Below, piece by piece: positions 54,307 to 63,556 of a stretch of 64,000 nucleotides of DNA. The notes under the pieces are model-generated. The model made no database searches. It saw only the letters and a program-made list of their open reading frames with translations, and was not told the DNA's origin. The DNA lies in NCBI RefSeq assembly GCF_009756665.1, contig NZ_CP037953.1:3782001-3846000 (forward strand), written 5' to 3'. How positions within the stretch are numbered: the first letter of the stretch is position 1; the number at the start of each line of letters is the position of its first letter. The DNA is from Permianibacter aggregans (lineage in GTDB: Bacteria; Pseudomonadota; Gammaproteobacteria; Enterobacterales; Permianibacteraceae). The position numbers and the translations under genes were made by a program.

Positions 54307-55467
54307 ATGGGAATGATTCCCGCCATCATCGGCCTCATTTTCGCCGCACTACTGATTTTCTATGCCGGCAAGCAATTCGGCAAAAAACGCCAGTCACGTA
54401 AATCGGCGGAAACGGCCCGCCGTTATTTCAAGGGCTTGTCCTATGTGCTGAATGAGGAGCCGGACAAGGCCATCGATCTGTTCGTTGAGCTGATCAAAGT
54501 CGATAACGACACCGTCGAAACCCATTTTGCCCTAGGCAATCTATATCGTCAGCGCGGCGAAACCGAACGCGCCATTCGCATTCATCAGAATATTTATAAC
54601 CGTCCGGCGCTACCGGAGGCGCACCGAAGCCACGCCCAATATGAACTGGGACTCGATTACTTTCAGGCAGGAATACTCGATCGGGCTGAAACGATTTTTT
54701 CTGAGCAACTGAAAGACAATTTTTATCGCCAGTCGGCGCTGAAAATGTTGTTGCAGCTTTACCAGAAAACCAAGGAATGGGACAAAGCCGTCGCCGTCGC
54801 CAGCGAGCTGCGGCGCGAGCTACCTACCGACTTCGTGCCGGTGCTGGCGCACTTTTACTGTGAACTGGCCGAGAATCATCTGGCCAAGCGTCAACCTGAT
54901 AAGGCCCTGGCAATGTGCGCCGCGTCACTGGAAGTTGACGGAAAAAATGTTCGAGCCAACCTGATTGCTGCTCAAGCGCATGTACTTCATGGTGAACGCG
55001 ATGCGGCGCGCGATAGCTTGCGGGCCATTCTGCAGCAAGATCCGACGTTATTCTCTGAAGCTATTCCCATGCTGGCCGATGTTTGCGAAAACCCGGATCA
55101 GCAAGAGGCGTTGCTGACGGAAGCGATAAGGGCCGGCGCTGGCGCTTCATCGGTGCTGGCGCTGGCTGAAAAGAAACGCCAGACTCTGGGTGATCGGGCT
55201 GCAGGGGAGTTCCTGATCGCTCAACTGAAAACCCGCCCCAGCCTGAGAGAGCTGCATCGTCTGGTTGAGCTGCATGTCGCTAATGCCAGCGGTAGCACCA
55301 AGGAAAGCCTGCAACTGCTCAGTGAGGTTTTGCTGCGGCTCAATAGCGAAGCCCATCGTTTTCACTGCCAACGCTGTGGTTTTCATGGCTCGCAAATGTA
55401 TTGGCGTTGCCCGACCTGCAAAACCTGGAATTCGGTAAAACCGGTGACCGGGATTGTGGGAGAATAA
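54307..55467 (+). CDS. lapB: Lipopolysaccharide assembly protein LapB (YciM)
   Basis: LapB is an inner-membrane-anchored adaptor that promotes FtsH degradation of LpxC. The product is 386 residues. One N-terminal transmembrane helix (IPAIIGLIFAALLIFYAGK) precedes a series of TPR repeats (about 45-320: DKAIDLFVELIKVDNDTVET, ALGNLYRQRGETERAIRIHQ and others). A C-terminal rubredoxin-like metal site, HCQRCGFHG and WRCPTCKTW, is essential in E. coli. Confidence 0.96.
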   Translation: MGMIPAIIGLIFAALLIFYAGKQFGKKRQSRKSAETARRYFKGLSYVLNEEPDKAIDLFVELIKVDNDTVETHFALGNLYRQRGETERAIRIHQNIYNRPALPEAHRSHAQYELGLDYFQAGILDRAETIFSEQLKDNFYRQSALKMLLQLYQKTKEWDKAVAVASELRRELPTDFVPVLAHFYCELAENHLAKRQPDKALAMCAASLEVDGKNVRANLIAAQAHVLHGERDAARDSLRAILQQDPTLFSEAIPMLADVCENPDQQEALLTEAIRAGAGASSVLALAEKKRQTLGDRAAGEFLIAQLKTRPSLRELHRLVELHVANASGSTKESLQLLSEVLLRLNSEAHRFHCQRCGFHGSQMYWRCPTCKTWNSVKPVTGIVGE

Positions 55468-55613
55468 ACGGCCGGAGTTGCTGTTCCGAAAGCGTCTCTG
55501 GAAACACGCTTAAAAACGTTGTGGAAATAGCCCATGCCGTTGAATCTTGATGATTCACCGTCGGAACCCAAGCCTGCCGGACCGGGATGGTGAGCTCTCC
55601 GCTGTCAGGGATT

Positions 55614-55662
55614 GTGCGAATGAATTCGCACCTACCGGTCGTAGGTCCGGATTCATCCGGAC
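55614..55662. repeat. REP pair between lapB and pyrF (divergent)
   Basis: Minus-strand element 55614-55635 (GTAG head, stem GTGCGAA/TTCGCAC, loop TTCA) and plus-strand element 55641-55662 (GTAG, stem GTCCGGA/TCCGGAC, loop TTCA) have their GTAG heads together, five bases apart. Confidence 0.9.
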
Positions 55663-55742
55663 AAGATTGTCTGAGGTAGATTCAGGCAAAAATGGTTCGG
55701 GACGATTTCGCTGGACCAACGCTAACTGAAAACGAAATGCAA

Positions 55743-56444
55743 ATGACCAATTCAACTGACCCAAAAATCATTGTCGCGCTCGACTTCGAACAAGAGTCGC
55801 AAGCGCTGCAACTGGCCGATAAACTGGACCCGAAATTGTGCCGATTGAAAGTCGGCAAGGAGATGTTCACCAAGTTCGGACCTGCGCTGGTTAATGCGAT
55901 TCATCGGCGCGGCTTTCAGGTTTTTCTCGACCTTAAATTTCACGATATCCCGAACACAGTCGCTGGCGCTGTTAAATCCGCTGCTGAACTTGGTGTCTGG
56001 ATGGTCAATGTTCATGCATCCGGCGGTCCGAAGATGATGACTGCCGCGAAAGAGGCGCTGCTGCCGTACGGCAATCAGGCTCCCTTGTTGATCGCCGTGA
56101 CGGTGTTGACCTCAATGGACCAACTGCAGCTGGAAGCGATCGGCATCGATGTGCCGCTGGAACAGCAAGTCATCCGCCTGGCGAAGCTGACCAAGCAATG
56201 CGGCCTTGATGGCGTCGTCTGTTCCGCTCGCGAAGTGCAAATGCTTCGGCAAGCAGTAGAAGGCGAATTCTGTCTGGTAACGCCTGGCATTCGCCCTGCT
56301 GGTGCCGCGCTCGGTGATCAGGTTCGAGTGATGACACCGGCAGAAGCGATGCAAGCTGGCAGTTCCTATTTGGTCATTGGTCGGCCAATTACCGGCGCCA
56401 GTGATCCGCTCCAGGCGCTGCAATCCATTCACAGCGAACTTTGA
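55743..56444 (+). CDS. pyrF: Orotidine 5'-phosphate decarboxylase
   Basis: PyrF makes UMP in the last step of pyrimidine synthesis. ATG 55743 gives 233 residues; ATGs at 55737 and 55692 are alternatives and all ribosome sites are weak. The catalytic DxKxxD motif is [17 protein letters not shown] at the N-terminus, [11 protein letters not shown], and the C-terminal VTPGIRPAG and VIGRPITGA phosphate-binding segments are conserved. Confidence 0.96.
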   Translation: MTNSTDPKIIVALDFEQESQALQLADKLDPKLCRLKVGKEMFTKFGPALVNAIHRRGFQVFLDLKFHDIPNTVAGAVKSAAELGVWMVNVHASGGPKMMTAAKEALLPYGNQAPLLIAVTVLTSMDQLQLEAIGIDVPLEQQVIRLAKLTKQCGLDGVVCSAREVQMLRQAVEGEFCLVTPGIRPAGAALGDQVRVMTPAEAMQAGSSYLVIGRPITGASDPLQALQSIHSEL

Positions 56445-56489
56445 TTCACGTTTCACTTTTTGGCTTATAAGCATCAGGAACAAAAACTT

Positions 56490-57602
56490 ATGAAGATCAT
56501 GCTGGTATTTGGCACCCGTCCAGAAGCAATCAAGATGGCGCCGCTGGTGCATATACTGAAAGCCGACCCGGCATTCGACGTTAAAGTCTGCGTTACTGCC
56601 CAGCATCGCCAGATGTTGGATCAAGTGCTGGAGCTGTTCGACATTCAGCCGGATTTTGATTTGAACCTGATGAAGGCTGGTCAGGATCTCACTGATATTA
56701 CGTCGTCCGTTTTGATTGGTTTGAGAGACGTATTCAATCAGTGGCGCCCAGACCGGATTCTGGTCCACGGCGACACCACGACTACGCTTGCTGCGACGAT
56801 GGCGGCGTTCTACGCGAAAATCCCTGTCGGCCACGTTGAAGCGGGTTTGCGTACCGGCAATCTCTATTCGCCTTGGCCGGAGGAAATGAACCGCAAAGTC
56901 ACAGGCGCCATCGCCGATTTGCACTTTGCGCCAACGCCCTCATCCAGACAGAATTTGCTGCGCGAAGGCGTTGATGAAAAGCACATTCATGTCACCGGCA
57001 ACACCGTTATCGATGCGCTGTTCCGTGTGGTGAAAAAGCTTGGCGGCGATACTGAACTGTGCGCCAAAGCTCATGCCAGCCTGCCAGCGCTGCCGACCGA
57101 TAAAAAACTGGTGCTGGTTACCGGACATCGTCGGGAGAATTTCGGGCAAGGCTTTGAGAATATTTGCCATGCATTGAAAGCCATTTCCGAACGAGACGAC
57201 GTGATTATCGTTTACCCGGTGCACTTGAATCCCAACGTGCAGGAGCCGGTGCGCCGTATCCTCGGTGATGCTCCTAACGTCATGCTGATCGCGCCACAGG
57301 ATTACCTGCCATTTATCGCGCTGATGCAGAAGGCTTATTTAATCCTGACCGATTCAGGTGGCATTCAAGAAGAGGCGCCAAGCCTTGGCAAACCGGTGCT
57401 GGTCATGCGTGATACTACTGAACGGCCAGAAGCAGTCGATGCCGGCACCGTCAAGTTGGTTGGCACCGACCGCGACACCATCGTCAATGCCGCAATGAAA
57501 TTGCTTGATGATCCGGAGAGTTATCAGGCGATGAGCAAAGCCCAGAACCCTTATGGGGATGGCAAAGCCTGTCAGCGCATTGCCGAAATTTTGAAGCATT
57601 AA
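56490..57602 (+). CDS. wecB: UDP-N-acetylglucosamine 2-epimerase (non-hydrolysing), canonical WecB
   Basis: WecB interconverts UDP-GlcNAc and UDP-ManNAc for surface-polysaccharide or enterobacterial-type antigen synthesis. The product is 370 residues from ATG 56490. Signatures are [52 protein letters not shown] and [28 protein letters not shown]. No wecC neighbour is present. A second, divergent epimerase lies at 60454. REP elements flank it on both sides. Confidence 0.96.
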   Translation: MKIMLVFGTRPEAIKMAPLVHILKADPAFDVKVCVTAQHRQMLDQVLELFDIQPDFDLNLMKAGQDLTDITSSVLIGLRDVFNQWRPDRILVHGDTTTTLAATMAAFYAKIPVGHVEAGLRTGNLYSPWPEEMNRKVTGAIADLHFAPTPSSRQNLLREGVDEKHIHVTGNTVIDALFRVVKKLGGDTELCAKAHASLPALPTDKKLVLVTGHRRENFGQGFENICHALKAISERDDVIIVYPVHLNPNVQEPVRRILGDAPNVMLIAPQDYLPFIALMQKAYLILTDSGGIQEEAPSLGKPVLVMRDTTERPEAVDAGTVKLVGTDRDTIVNAAMKLLDDPESYQAMSKAQNPYGDGKACQRIAEILKH

Positions 57603-57620
57603 TGAAATGGTTTTAGCACG

Positions 57621-57683
57621 GTGCGAATGAATTCGCACCTACCTCGGAGAACGTGGCAGTTGTAGGTGCGTATTCATACGCAC
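57621..57683. repeat. REP pair downstream of wecB (divergent)
   Basis: Minus-strand element 57621-57642 (stem GTGCGAA/TTCGCAC, loop TTCA) and plus-strand element 57662-57683 (stem GTGCGTA/TACGCAC, loop TTCA) are 19 bp apart. The second carries a compensatory A-to-T and T-to-A change that keeps the stem. Confidence 0.9.
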
Positions 57684-57771
57684 TGTTTTCTCGACGCGGG
57701 ACTGGGTGTGATTGAATGGAGTCCGAATAAATTTGACCCAACCGGTGTTCGCCGGTCGATTCATTTGTGGG

Positions 57772-57793
57772 GTAGGTCCGGATCCATCCGGAC
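57772..57793 (+). repeat. REP element upstream of the SemiSWEET gene end
   Basis: GTAG, stem GTCCGGA/TCCGGAC, loop TCCA. A decayed minus-strand copy may lie at about 57721-57742. The 57603-57856 gap holds only these repeats. Confidence 0.85.
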
Positions 57794-57856
57794 AAGGCTG
57801 TCTTAAGCCAATGACCAAATGGACTGTCTGAGTCCTTTCAGCTTTACCAAACAGCC

Positions 57857-58108
57857 CTAGCCATACCGCAACTTCATCACCAGCACTGAACCGGCGAGGG
57901 TAAGCGTAAGCCCATTGGCGACCATCATCGGCCAGTTTCCGATCAGAACCCCATAAACCAGCCATAGCGCCACACCGGTGACGAACACCAAATACATGCT
58001 AAGCGAAATCGCCTTGGTATCTCGCGTTTGCCAGGCCCGGAAGACCTGAGGCAGAAAAGAAAATGTTGTGCAACACGCCGCTAAATAGCCAATAAAATCC
58101 CCATCCAT
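57857..58108 (-). CDS. SemiSWEET family sugar transporter
   Basis: The product is 83 residues from ATG 58108. It has three transmembrane helices: IGYLAACCTTFSFLPQVFRAW, ISLSMYLVFVTGVALWLVYGV and MMVANGLTLTLAGSVLVMKL. The PQ motif (FLPQ) in helix 1 and the WLVYG segment are diagnostic of bacterial SemiSWEETs, which dimerise to move sugars by facilitated diffusion. It is an isolated gene bounded by REP elements, without nearby sugar-catabolic genes. Confidence 0.92.
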   Translation of the reverse strand: MDGDFIGYLAACCTTFSFLPQVFRAWQTRDTKAISLSMYLVFVTGVALWLVYGVLIGNWPMMVANGLTLTLAGSVLVMKLRYG

Positions 58109-58216
58109 CAATCTTTACCCTCGAGCACATCGAACAGCATCCATCTTACAGTGGTGCTTTAGTCTGCGAATGCTCCTCCCCGCTGAAAGCATACGAATTC
58201 AATTCGCTGATGAGTC

Positions 58217-58238
58217 GTAGGTGCGAATTCATTCGCAC
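58217..58238 (+). repeat. REP element upstream of the helix-hairpin-helix gene
   Basis: GTAG, stem GTGCGAA/TTCGCAC, loop TTCA, identical to the 49090, 55614 and 57621 copies. The rest of the 58109-58475 gap has no credible gene. Confidence 0.9.
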
Positions 58239-58475
58239 AGAGTCGACAAAATCTGGCTCGTCATCGCAAGCAACAAATGCTTTCGGCGATTAGCAATGGG
58301 CGTCTCACTGGGAAAACTCCCTGGGCCTTTGTGAGAAAAAGCTGAATCCATGTAAGTCGTACTTTTCCCTTGGTTTGCTGTGCCATAAAGTGCGCGCCGT
58401 GCACTGATGCACGAACCTCGATGGTCAAGGATTCAAAGACCAGCGAAACGGACTTCTTACTCAAAGGAACGAATC

Positions 58476-58790
58476 ATGAAACTCATCAACACCGTATGTG
58501 CCGTTGTTTTGTCTCTGTTGGCTTGCTCAGCCATGGTTTCGACAGCCCAAGCCAAAGAAAGCACCGCACCGGCCAGCGTGGAACAAAAACAAGCCGAGAA
58601 AGTGAACCTGAATACCGCCGATGCCAAGCAAATCGCCAAAACCATGAAAGGCATTGGCCTGAAGAAAGCCGAAGCCATCGTCGCTTTCCGCAAGGCCAAT
58701 GGTCCATTCAAGAACTTGGAAGACTTGCTGCGCATCAAGGGCATTGGTGCCGCGACACTGGCGAAAAACGCCCATGTCGTGACACTTTGA
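58476..58790 (+). CDS. ComEA-like exported helix-hairpin-helix protein
   Basis: The product is 104 residues from ATG 58476, with AAGGAAC upstream. A signal peptide (MKLINTVCAVVLSLLACSAM) is followed by a charged linker and a tandem helix-hairpin-helix domain: VNLNTADAKQIAKTMKGIGLKKAEAIVAFRK and FKNLEDLLRIKGIGAATLAKN-type. Secreted HhH proteins of this size resemble ComEA, the periplasmic DNA receptor for uptake. Competence is inferred, not shown. Confidence 0.88.
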   Translation: MKLINTVCAVVLSLLACSAMVSTAQAKESTAPASVEQKQAEKVNLNTADAKQIAKTMKGIGLKKAEAIVAFRKANGPFKNLEDLLRIKGIGAATLAKNAHVVTL

Positions 58791-58804
58791 GACTAATCAG
58801 GTGA

Positions 58805-58833
58805 GAAGGGCGCCAATCGGCGCCCTTTCTTTT
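58805..58833 (+). terminator. Rho-independent terminator after the HhH gene
   Basis: Arms AAGGGCGCC and GGCGCCCTT around AATC, followed by TCTTTT. Confidence 0.9.
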
Positions 58834-58888
58834 GGTGCTTTACCGGTTTTGCTGTCAGCTTTCTTTCCACTTCGCTATTCAAATTTGT

Positions 58889-58894
58889 TATAGT
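58889..58894 (+). promoter_or_regulatory. Possible -10 box of the manC promoter
   Basis: TATAGT lies 36 bp before manC, right after a terminator. The only -35 candidate is TTTCCA at 19 bp, so it is moderately supported. Confidence 0.4.
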
Positions 58895-58930
58895 CGCGCC
58901 CTGCCTTCAGGGACTGACGGAGCGACGCAA

Positions 58931-60370
58931 ATGGAGCTGCAACCTGTAATTCTTTCTGGCGGTGCCGGAACCCGGCTTTGGCCACTATCCCGCGAGCTTT
59001 ACCCGAAACAGCTTATTCCCTTGTTGGGTGAGAAGAGCCTGCTGCAACTGACTATTGTGCGGTTGCGCGGTGCATCGTGGCCAGCCACGGTTCAGCCAGC
59101 GCTGATTATCGCCAACCAGGAACACCGCTTCATGATTGCCGAGCAGTGCCGGCAATTACAGGAATCCGCCCGCATTATTCTGGAGCCCTGCGGTCGCAAT
59201 ACTGCGCCGGCAGCTACCGTTGCCGCGCTGGCCGTCGACAAGCCAGCCGAAACCTTGCTGCTTATTTTGCCCGCCGATCATGTGGTGAAAAACGTGCCGG
59301 CATTCCATCAGGCCATTGCCACAGCAATACCCATTGCTTCGGAAGGCCAGGTGGTCATGTTCGGAATTGTTCCGGATTGCCCGCACACTGGTTACGGCTA
59401 CTTGAAAGTCGACTCGAACGACGGCAAGCCGCAGCCGATCGCCGAGTTTGTCGAGAAACCTGATGTCAAGCGAGCCGAGGCCTTTCTTCAACAGGGCGGG
59501 TATTACTGGAACAGCGGTATGTTCCTGGTGCGGGCCGATGTCTGGCTGAAAGCCGTTGAAACCTTGCAGCCCGCGATGCTGAACGCCGCCAAAGAAGCAT
59601 TGAACAGTGGCAAGCAGGATCTGGATTTCACCCGCCTGGATGAAGCCGCGTTCGCGGCCTCGCCATCCGACTCCATTGACTACGCCGTCATGGAACATCT
59701 CGCTGAGCTTGGCAAGACAACCCGGGGCATCATGGTGCCTATGGACGCCGATTGGTCGGACTTGGGGGCATGGCCATCCATCGCTGAACAATTCCCAGCC
59801 GATGAACATAACAATGTCAGCAAAGGCGATGTCATGCTGGAAGCCAGCGAAAACTGCCTGGCCTGGTCGGAAAGCCGCTTGCTGGCACTGGTTGGCGTCA
59901 AAGATATCATCGCTGTCGCTACCCCGGATGCGGTGTTGGTCGCTCACAAAGATCAAGCCCAGTCAGTCAAGCAAATCGTTGAGCGCCTGAAAGGCTCCAA
60001 TCGCTATGAAGCGACATTGCACCGCAAGGTTTACCGCCCATGGGGTTCCTACGAAGGTGTCGATGAAGGCGAGCGCTTCCAGGTCAAGCGCATCTGCGTC
60101 AATCCCGGCGCGACCTTGTCGTTACAGAAGCACTTTCATCGTGCCGAGCACTGGGTAGTGGTAACCGGGACCGCTGAGGTAACCCGAAACGACGAGGTAT
60201 TTCTGGTCACCGAAAACCAGTCGACGTTCATTCCGCTCGGCGCCACACACCGACTGAAAAACCCCGGCAAAGTCATGCTGGAAATGATCGAGGTTCAGTC
60301 CGGACCTTATCTCGGCGAGGACGATATCGTGCGAATGGATGATGTTTACGGCCGCCAGGGCCAACAATAG
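58931..60370 (+). CDS. manC: Mannose-1-phosphate guanylyltransferase/mannose-6-phosphate isomerase
   Basis: This bifunctional enzyme makes GDP-mannose for surface glycans. The product is 479 residues from ATG 58931. The nucleotidyltransferase domain (about 1-285) has LSGGAGTRLWPLSRELYPKQ, LPADHVV, EFVEKP and YYWNSGMF. The C-terminal type II isomerase cupin has RPWGSYEGVDEGERFQVKRI and LSLQKHFHRAEHWVVVTGTAEV with its metal-binding His residues. It heads the polysaccharide region. Confidence 0.97.
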   Translation: MELQPVILSGGAGTRLWPLSRELYPKQLIPLLGEKSLLQLTIVRLRGASWPATVQPALIIANQEHRFMIAEQCRQLQESARIILEPCGRNTAPAATVAALAVDKPAETLLLILPADHVVKNVPAFHQAIATAIPIASEGQVVMFGIVPDCPHTGYGYLKVDSNDGKPQPIAEFVEKPDVKRAEAFLQQGGYYWNSGMFLVRADVWLKAVETLQPAMLNAAKEALNSGKQDLDFTRLDEAAFAASPSDSIDYAVMEHLAELGKTTRGIMVPMDADWSDLGAWPSIAEQFPADEHNNVSKGDVMLEASENCLAWSESRLLALVGVKDIIAVATPDAVLVAHKDQAQSVKQIVERLKGSNRYEATLHRKVYRPWGSYEGVDEGERFQVKRICVNPGATLSLQKHFHRAEHWVVVTGTAEVTRNDEVFLVTENQSTFIPLGATHRLKNPGKVMLEMIEVQSGPYLGEDDIVRMDDVYGRQGQQ

Positions 60371-60411
60371 TTCTCCCTCGCCCCTTGTGGGAGAGGGCTG
60401 GGGAGAGGGGG
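60371..60411. repeat. C-rich/G-rich intergenic repeat
   Basis: CTCCCTCGCCCC followed by GGGAGAGGG and GGGGAGAGGGGG. It is the same general type as the element after rpsA (53371). It fills the gap between manC and the second epimerase gene. Confidence 0.5.
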
Positions 60412-60453
60412 CTCCTGCTTCCTAACGTTTCAGCAAACTTCAAGATTCAAAAA

Positions 60454-61557
60454 ATGACCTCAACGTCCAAAATGATTTACTTGGTCGCCGGTGCGCGGCC
60501 CAACTTTATGAAAATCGCCCCGATCATCCGGGCCATCCAAAAGCATCAAAACGAGCTTTCGTACAAGCTCATTCATACCGATCAGCACTATGACAAAGCC
60601 ATGAGCCAAGTCTTTTTTGAGGAGCTGGGCATCCCGGAACCAGATTTTCACCTCGGTTGTGGCGGTGGCACCCACGCCGTGCAGACGGCCAAAATCATGG
60701 TCGAGTTTGAGAAAGTCTGCGTTGCTGAAAGGCCGGATTGCTTATTGGTGGTTGGTGATGTGAACTCCACGCTGGCTTGCTCCATCGTCTCGAAAAAGCT
60801 GGGTATACGCGTCGCCCATGTGGAAGCTGGGCTACGAAGCGGTGATATGTCCATGCCGGAAGAAGTCAATCGCATTGTTACTGACTCGATTTCGGATTGG
60901 TTTTTTGTCACCGAACCTTCGGGAGAGGCCAATTTGTTGGCCGAGGGAAAACCGAGAGAGAACGTCTTTCACGTCGGTCACGTCATGGTCGACAACCTCT
61001 ACTACCAGATGGCGCGGTTGGACGCTGTTGCAGACAAGCTTGAAACCACAGCCCTGAAGCGGAAGCTGGGTAAATACGGCGTCGTCACTCTGCATCGGCC
61101 AGCAACCGTCGACAATCCGGTGCTGCTGAAGTCTGTATGTCAGGTTTTGGACGAGTGTGCCGAAACGCTGCCGCTGGTTTTCCCTGTCCATCCGAGAACC
61201 AGAAACTCGTTAAACCGAATGGACTTTAAGTTCAGCGAATACGTTCACCTGATTGAACCACAGAGCTATATGGCTTTTTTGAACCTGTGGAAGGACGCCC
61301 AACTGGTTTTGACCGACAGTGGGGGCTTGCAAGAAGAGACTACCGCTGCAGGCGTATCGTGCCTCACGCTCAGAGACAACACGGAGCGACCGATAACGGT
61401 CGAGCAAGGCACCAATACGGTTGTCGGTACGGATTGTGATAATATTCGCAGCCATTTTCGGCGGGTTCTTGCCTCCGAAACGCAGGGCGCTAAACCCGAG
61501 CTATGGGATGGTCAGAGTTCGGACAGGATCGTCCAACACTTGATACGCCTGATCTAG
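60454..61557 (+). CDS. UDP-N-acetylglucosamine 2-epimerase, second divergent type
   Basis: The product is 367 residues from ATG 60454; ATG 60472 ([12 protein letters not shown]) is an equal alternative and neither has a strong ribosome site. Motifs are [59 protein letters not shown] and [27 protein letters not shown]. The RPNFMKIAP type differs from WecB at 56490 and often belongs to O-antigen or capsule loci, where the substrate may be a modified UDP-sugar. Confidence 0.92.
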   Translation: MTSTSKMIYLVAGARPNFMKIAPIIRAIQKHQNELSYKLIHTDQHYDKAMSQVFFEELGIPEPDFHLGCGGGTHAVQTAKIMVEFEKVCVAERPDCLLVVGDVNSTLACSIVSKKLGIRVAHVEAGLRSGDMSMPEEVNRIVTDSISDWFFVTEPSGEANLLAEGKPRENVFHVGHVMVDNLYYQMARLDAVADKLETTALKRKLGKYGVVTLHRPATVDNPVLLKSVCQVLDECAETLPLVFPVHPRTRNSLNRMDFKFSEYVHLIEPQSYMAFLNLWKDAQLVLTDSGGLQEETTAAGVSCLTLRDNTERPITVEQGTNTVVGTDCDNIRSHFRRVLASETQGAKPELWDGQSSDRIVQHLIRLI

Positions 61558-61601
61558 GCAGTCACCTCAAAAGGTACTTAATTAAATTTGGTGGGAAAGC
61601 C

Positions 61602-62657
61602 ATGATTCTAGTAACAGGCGGTGCAGGGTTTATTGGTTCGAATTTTGTATTGGATTGGCTGGCAAACAATGATGAGCCTGTCGTCAATCTCGATGCACTG
61701 ACCTACGCAGGTAATCTCAGCAATCTTGAGAGTTTAAGTGGTGACGCACGTCATATTTTTGTTCAGGGTGATATCGGCGATGGCAAACTGGTCGGTGAAT
61801 TGTTAGCTAAATATCAGCCTCGAGCAGTGATCAATTTTGCCGCGGAAAGCCATGTTGACCGATCCATTCATGGCCCTGAAGATTTCATCCAAACCAATAT
61901 CGTCGGCACATTCCGTTTGCTGGAGTCAGTTCGCGCCTATTGGAATGGTCTGAGCGAGGCGGACAAGCAAGAATTCCGTTTTCTTCATGTTTCAACCGAT
62001 GAAGTCTACGGTTCGCTTGAAGCCAATGACCCCGCTTTCAAAGAAACCAATCAATACCAGCCAAATAGTCCTTATTCCGCATCGAAAGCCGCATCAGATC
62101 ATTTGGTTCGTGCTTATCATCATACTTATGGCATCCCGGTACTCACCACCAACTGCTCCAATAACTATGGTCCCTACCATTTTCCGGAGAAGTTGATTCC
62201 ATTGTGTATCCACAATGCCTTGGCGGGAAAACCATTGCCGATTTATGGTGACGGCAAACAAGTTCGCGACTGGCTCTACGTTAAAGACCATTGCTCAGCC
62301 ATTCGTCGCGTGCTCGAGGCGGGCAAACTCGGTGAGACCTACAACGTCGGTGGTTGGAATGAAAAAGCCAATATCGAGGTAGTGAACACACTTTGTCATT
62401 TGCTTGATGAATTACAACCAAGAATAGATGGCGAGAGCTATAAAACCCAGATCACCTTTGTCAAAGATCGGCCCGGGCACGACCGTCGTTACGCCATCGA
62501 TGTCACAAAGCTCGAAAAAGAGCTGGGCTGGAAGCCGGCGGAGACGTTCGAAACCGGAATTCGCAAAACGGTTCAGTGGTATCTGGATAACCAGGGATGG
62601 GTGAAAAACGTGACCAGTGGCGCGTATCGCAACTGGCTTGAGAAACAGTACCAATGA
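61602..62657 (+). CDS. rmlB: dTDP-glucose 4,6-dehydratase
   Basis: RmlB is the second step of dTDP-L-rhamnose synthesis. The product is 351 residues from ATG 61602. The Rossmann motif is [35 protein letters not shown] and [15 protein letters not shown] hold the active-site Asp-Glu and Tyr-Lys. It overlaps rmlD by four bases. Confidence 0.97.
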   Translation: MILVTGGAGFIGSNFVLDWLANNDEPVVNLDALTYAGNLSNLESLSGDARHIFVQGDIGDGKLVGELLAKYQPRAVINFAAESHVDRSIHGPEDFIQTNIVGTFRLLESVRAYWNGLSEADKQEFRFLHVSTDEVYGSLEANDPAFKETNQYQPNSPYSASKAASDHLVRAYHHTYGIPVLTTNCSNNYGPYHFPEKLIPLCIHNALAGKPLPIYGDGKQVRDWLYVKDHCSAIRRVLEAGKLGETYNVGGWNEKANIEVVNTLCHLLDELQPRIDGESYKTQITFVKDRPGHDRRYAIDVTKLEKELGWKPAETFETGIRKTVQWYLDNQGWVKNVTSGAYRNWLEKQYQ

Positions 62658-63556
62658 GAATTTTGCTGCTCGGTAAAAATGGCCAGGTAGGCTGGGAACT
62701 GCAACGAACGTTGAGCCCACTTGGTGAAGTCATCGCCATGGGCCGTGAACAGGCTAATTTTTTAGCTCCTGAATCACTGCACGAGCTGGTTAGTCACTGC
62801 AAGCCCAACTGGATCGTTAACGCCGCTGCCTATACCGCAGTCGACAAAGCCGAATCCGATCAGGAAGCGGCGTTTAAGGTAAACGCGGAGTCGGTAGAAG
62901 TGTTGGCGCAGCAAGCCAAACGCATTGGCGCCAAGCTAGTGCACTATTCGACGGATTACGTATACGACGGCACCAAGCCTGGCACCTACCTTGAAACTGA
63001 TGCTGTCAATCCTGTTTCGGTGTACGGCAAAAGCAAGCTCGCAGGTGAAGAAGCAATTCGTGCCGCTGGCTGTGAACACTTTATCTTTCGAACCAGCTGG
63101 GTGTTCGCTGCCAGGGGCGGAAACTTTATCAAGACCATGCTTAGACTGGCTGCAGAGCGGGAGCAGTTAAAGGTGGTTGCAGACCAGTTTGGTGCACCAA
63201 CCAGTGCAGAACTGATCGCAGACGTTACCGCGCATTGTATTCAGTCCGCCGAAAATGGTTTGACCGATGCTTGGGGCACATATCACCTGGTCGCAGGAGG
63301 CGAGACTTCATGGCATGGCTACGCCTGTCATGTCATTGAAGGCGCACTGGCGCGTGGTGTCGCGCTGGCGATAAAACCTGAATCCGTTATGCCCATTACT
63401 ACAGAAGAACTTTCGGCGTTCGCTATCCGCCCAAAAAACTCAAGGTTGCTCACAAAAAAAATGGAGACCATATTCAAATTGCAGATGCCGAATTGGCAAT
63501 TTAATGTTGACAGAGTACTCGATGAGATCATTGTCAACGGCGTGGAGAGACTATGA
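62654..63556 (+). CDS. rmlD: dTDP-4-dehydrorhamnose reductase
   Basis: RmlD performs the final reduction to dTDP-L-rhamnose. The product is 300 residues. [14 protein letters not shown] binds the cofactor, [12 protein letters not shown] and [14 protein letters not shown] hold the catalytic Tyr/Lys, and [13 protein letters not shown] is conserved. An ATGA overlap couples it to rmlA. Confidence 0.96.
   Translation: MRILLLGKNGQVGWELQRTLSPLGEVIAMGREQANFLAPESLHELVSHCKPNWIVNAAAYTAVDKAESDQEAAFKVNAESVEVLAQQAKRIGAKLVHYSTDYVYDGTKPGTYLETDAVNPVSVYGKSKLAGEEAIRAAGCEHFIFRTSWVFAARGGNFIKTMLRLAAEREQLKVVADQFGAPTSAELIADVTAHCIQSAENGLTDAWGTYHLVAGGETSWHGYACHVIEGALARGVALAIKPESVMPITTEELSAFAIRPKNSRLLTKKMETIFKLQMPNWQFNVDRVLDEIIVNGVERL

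Noticed and set aside
49090-58238. CRISPR array suggested by repeated 22-bp palindromes
   Set aside because: Copies are scattered in several gaps in both orientations, with no regular spacers or cas genes; they fit REP elements.
58261-58464. 67-residue minus-strand frame before the HhH gene
   Set aside because: It begins at TTG without a ribosome site, has no recognised features and overlaps the HhH promoter/leader region.
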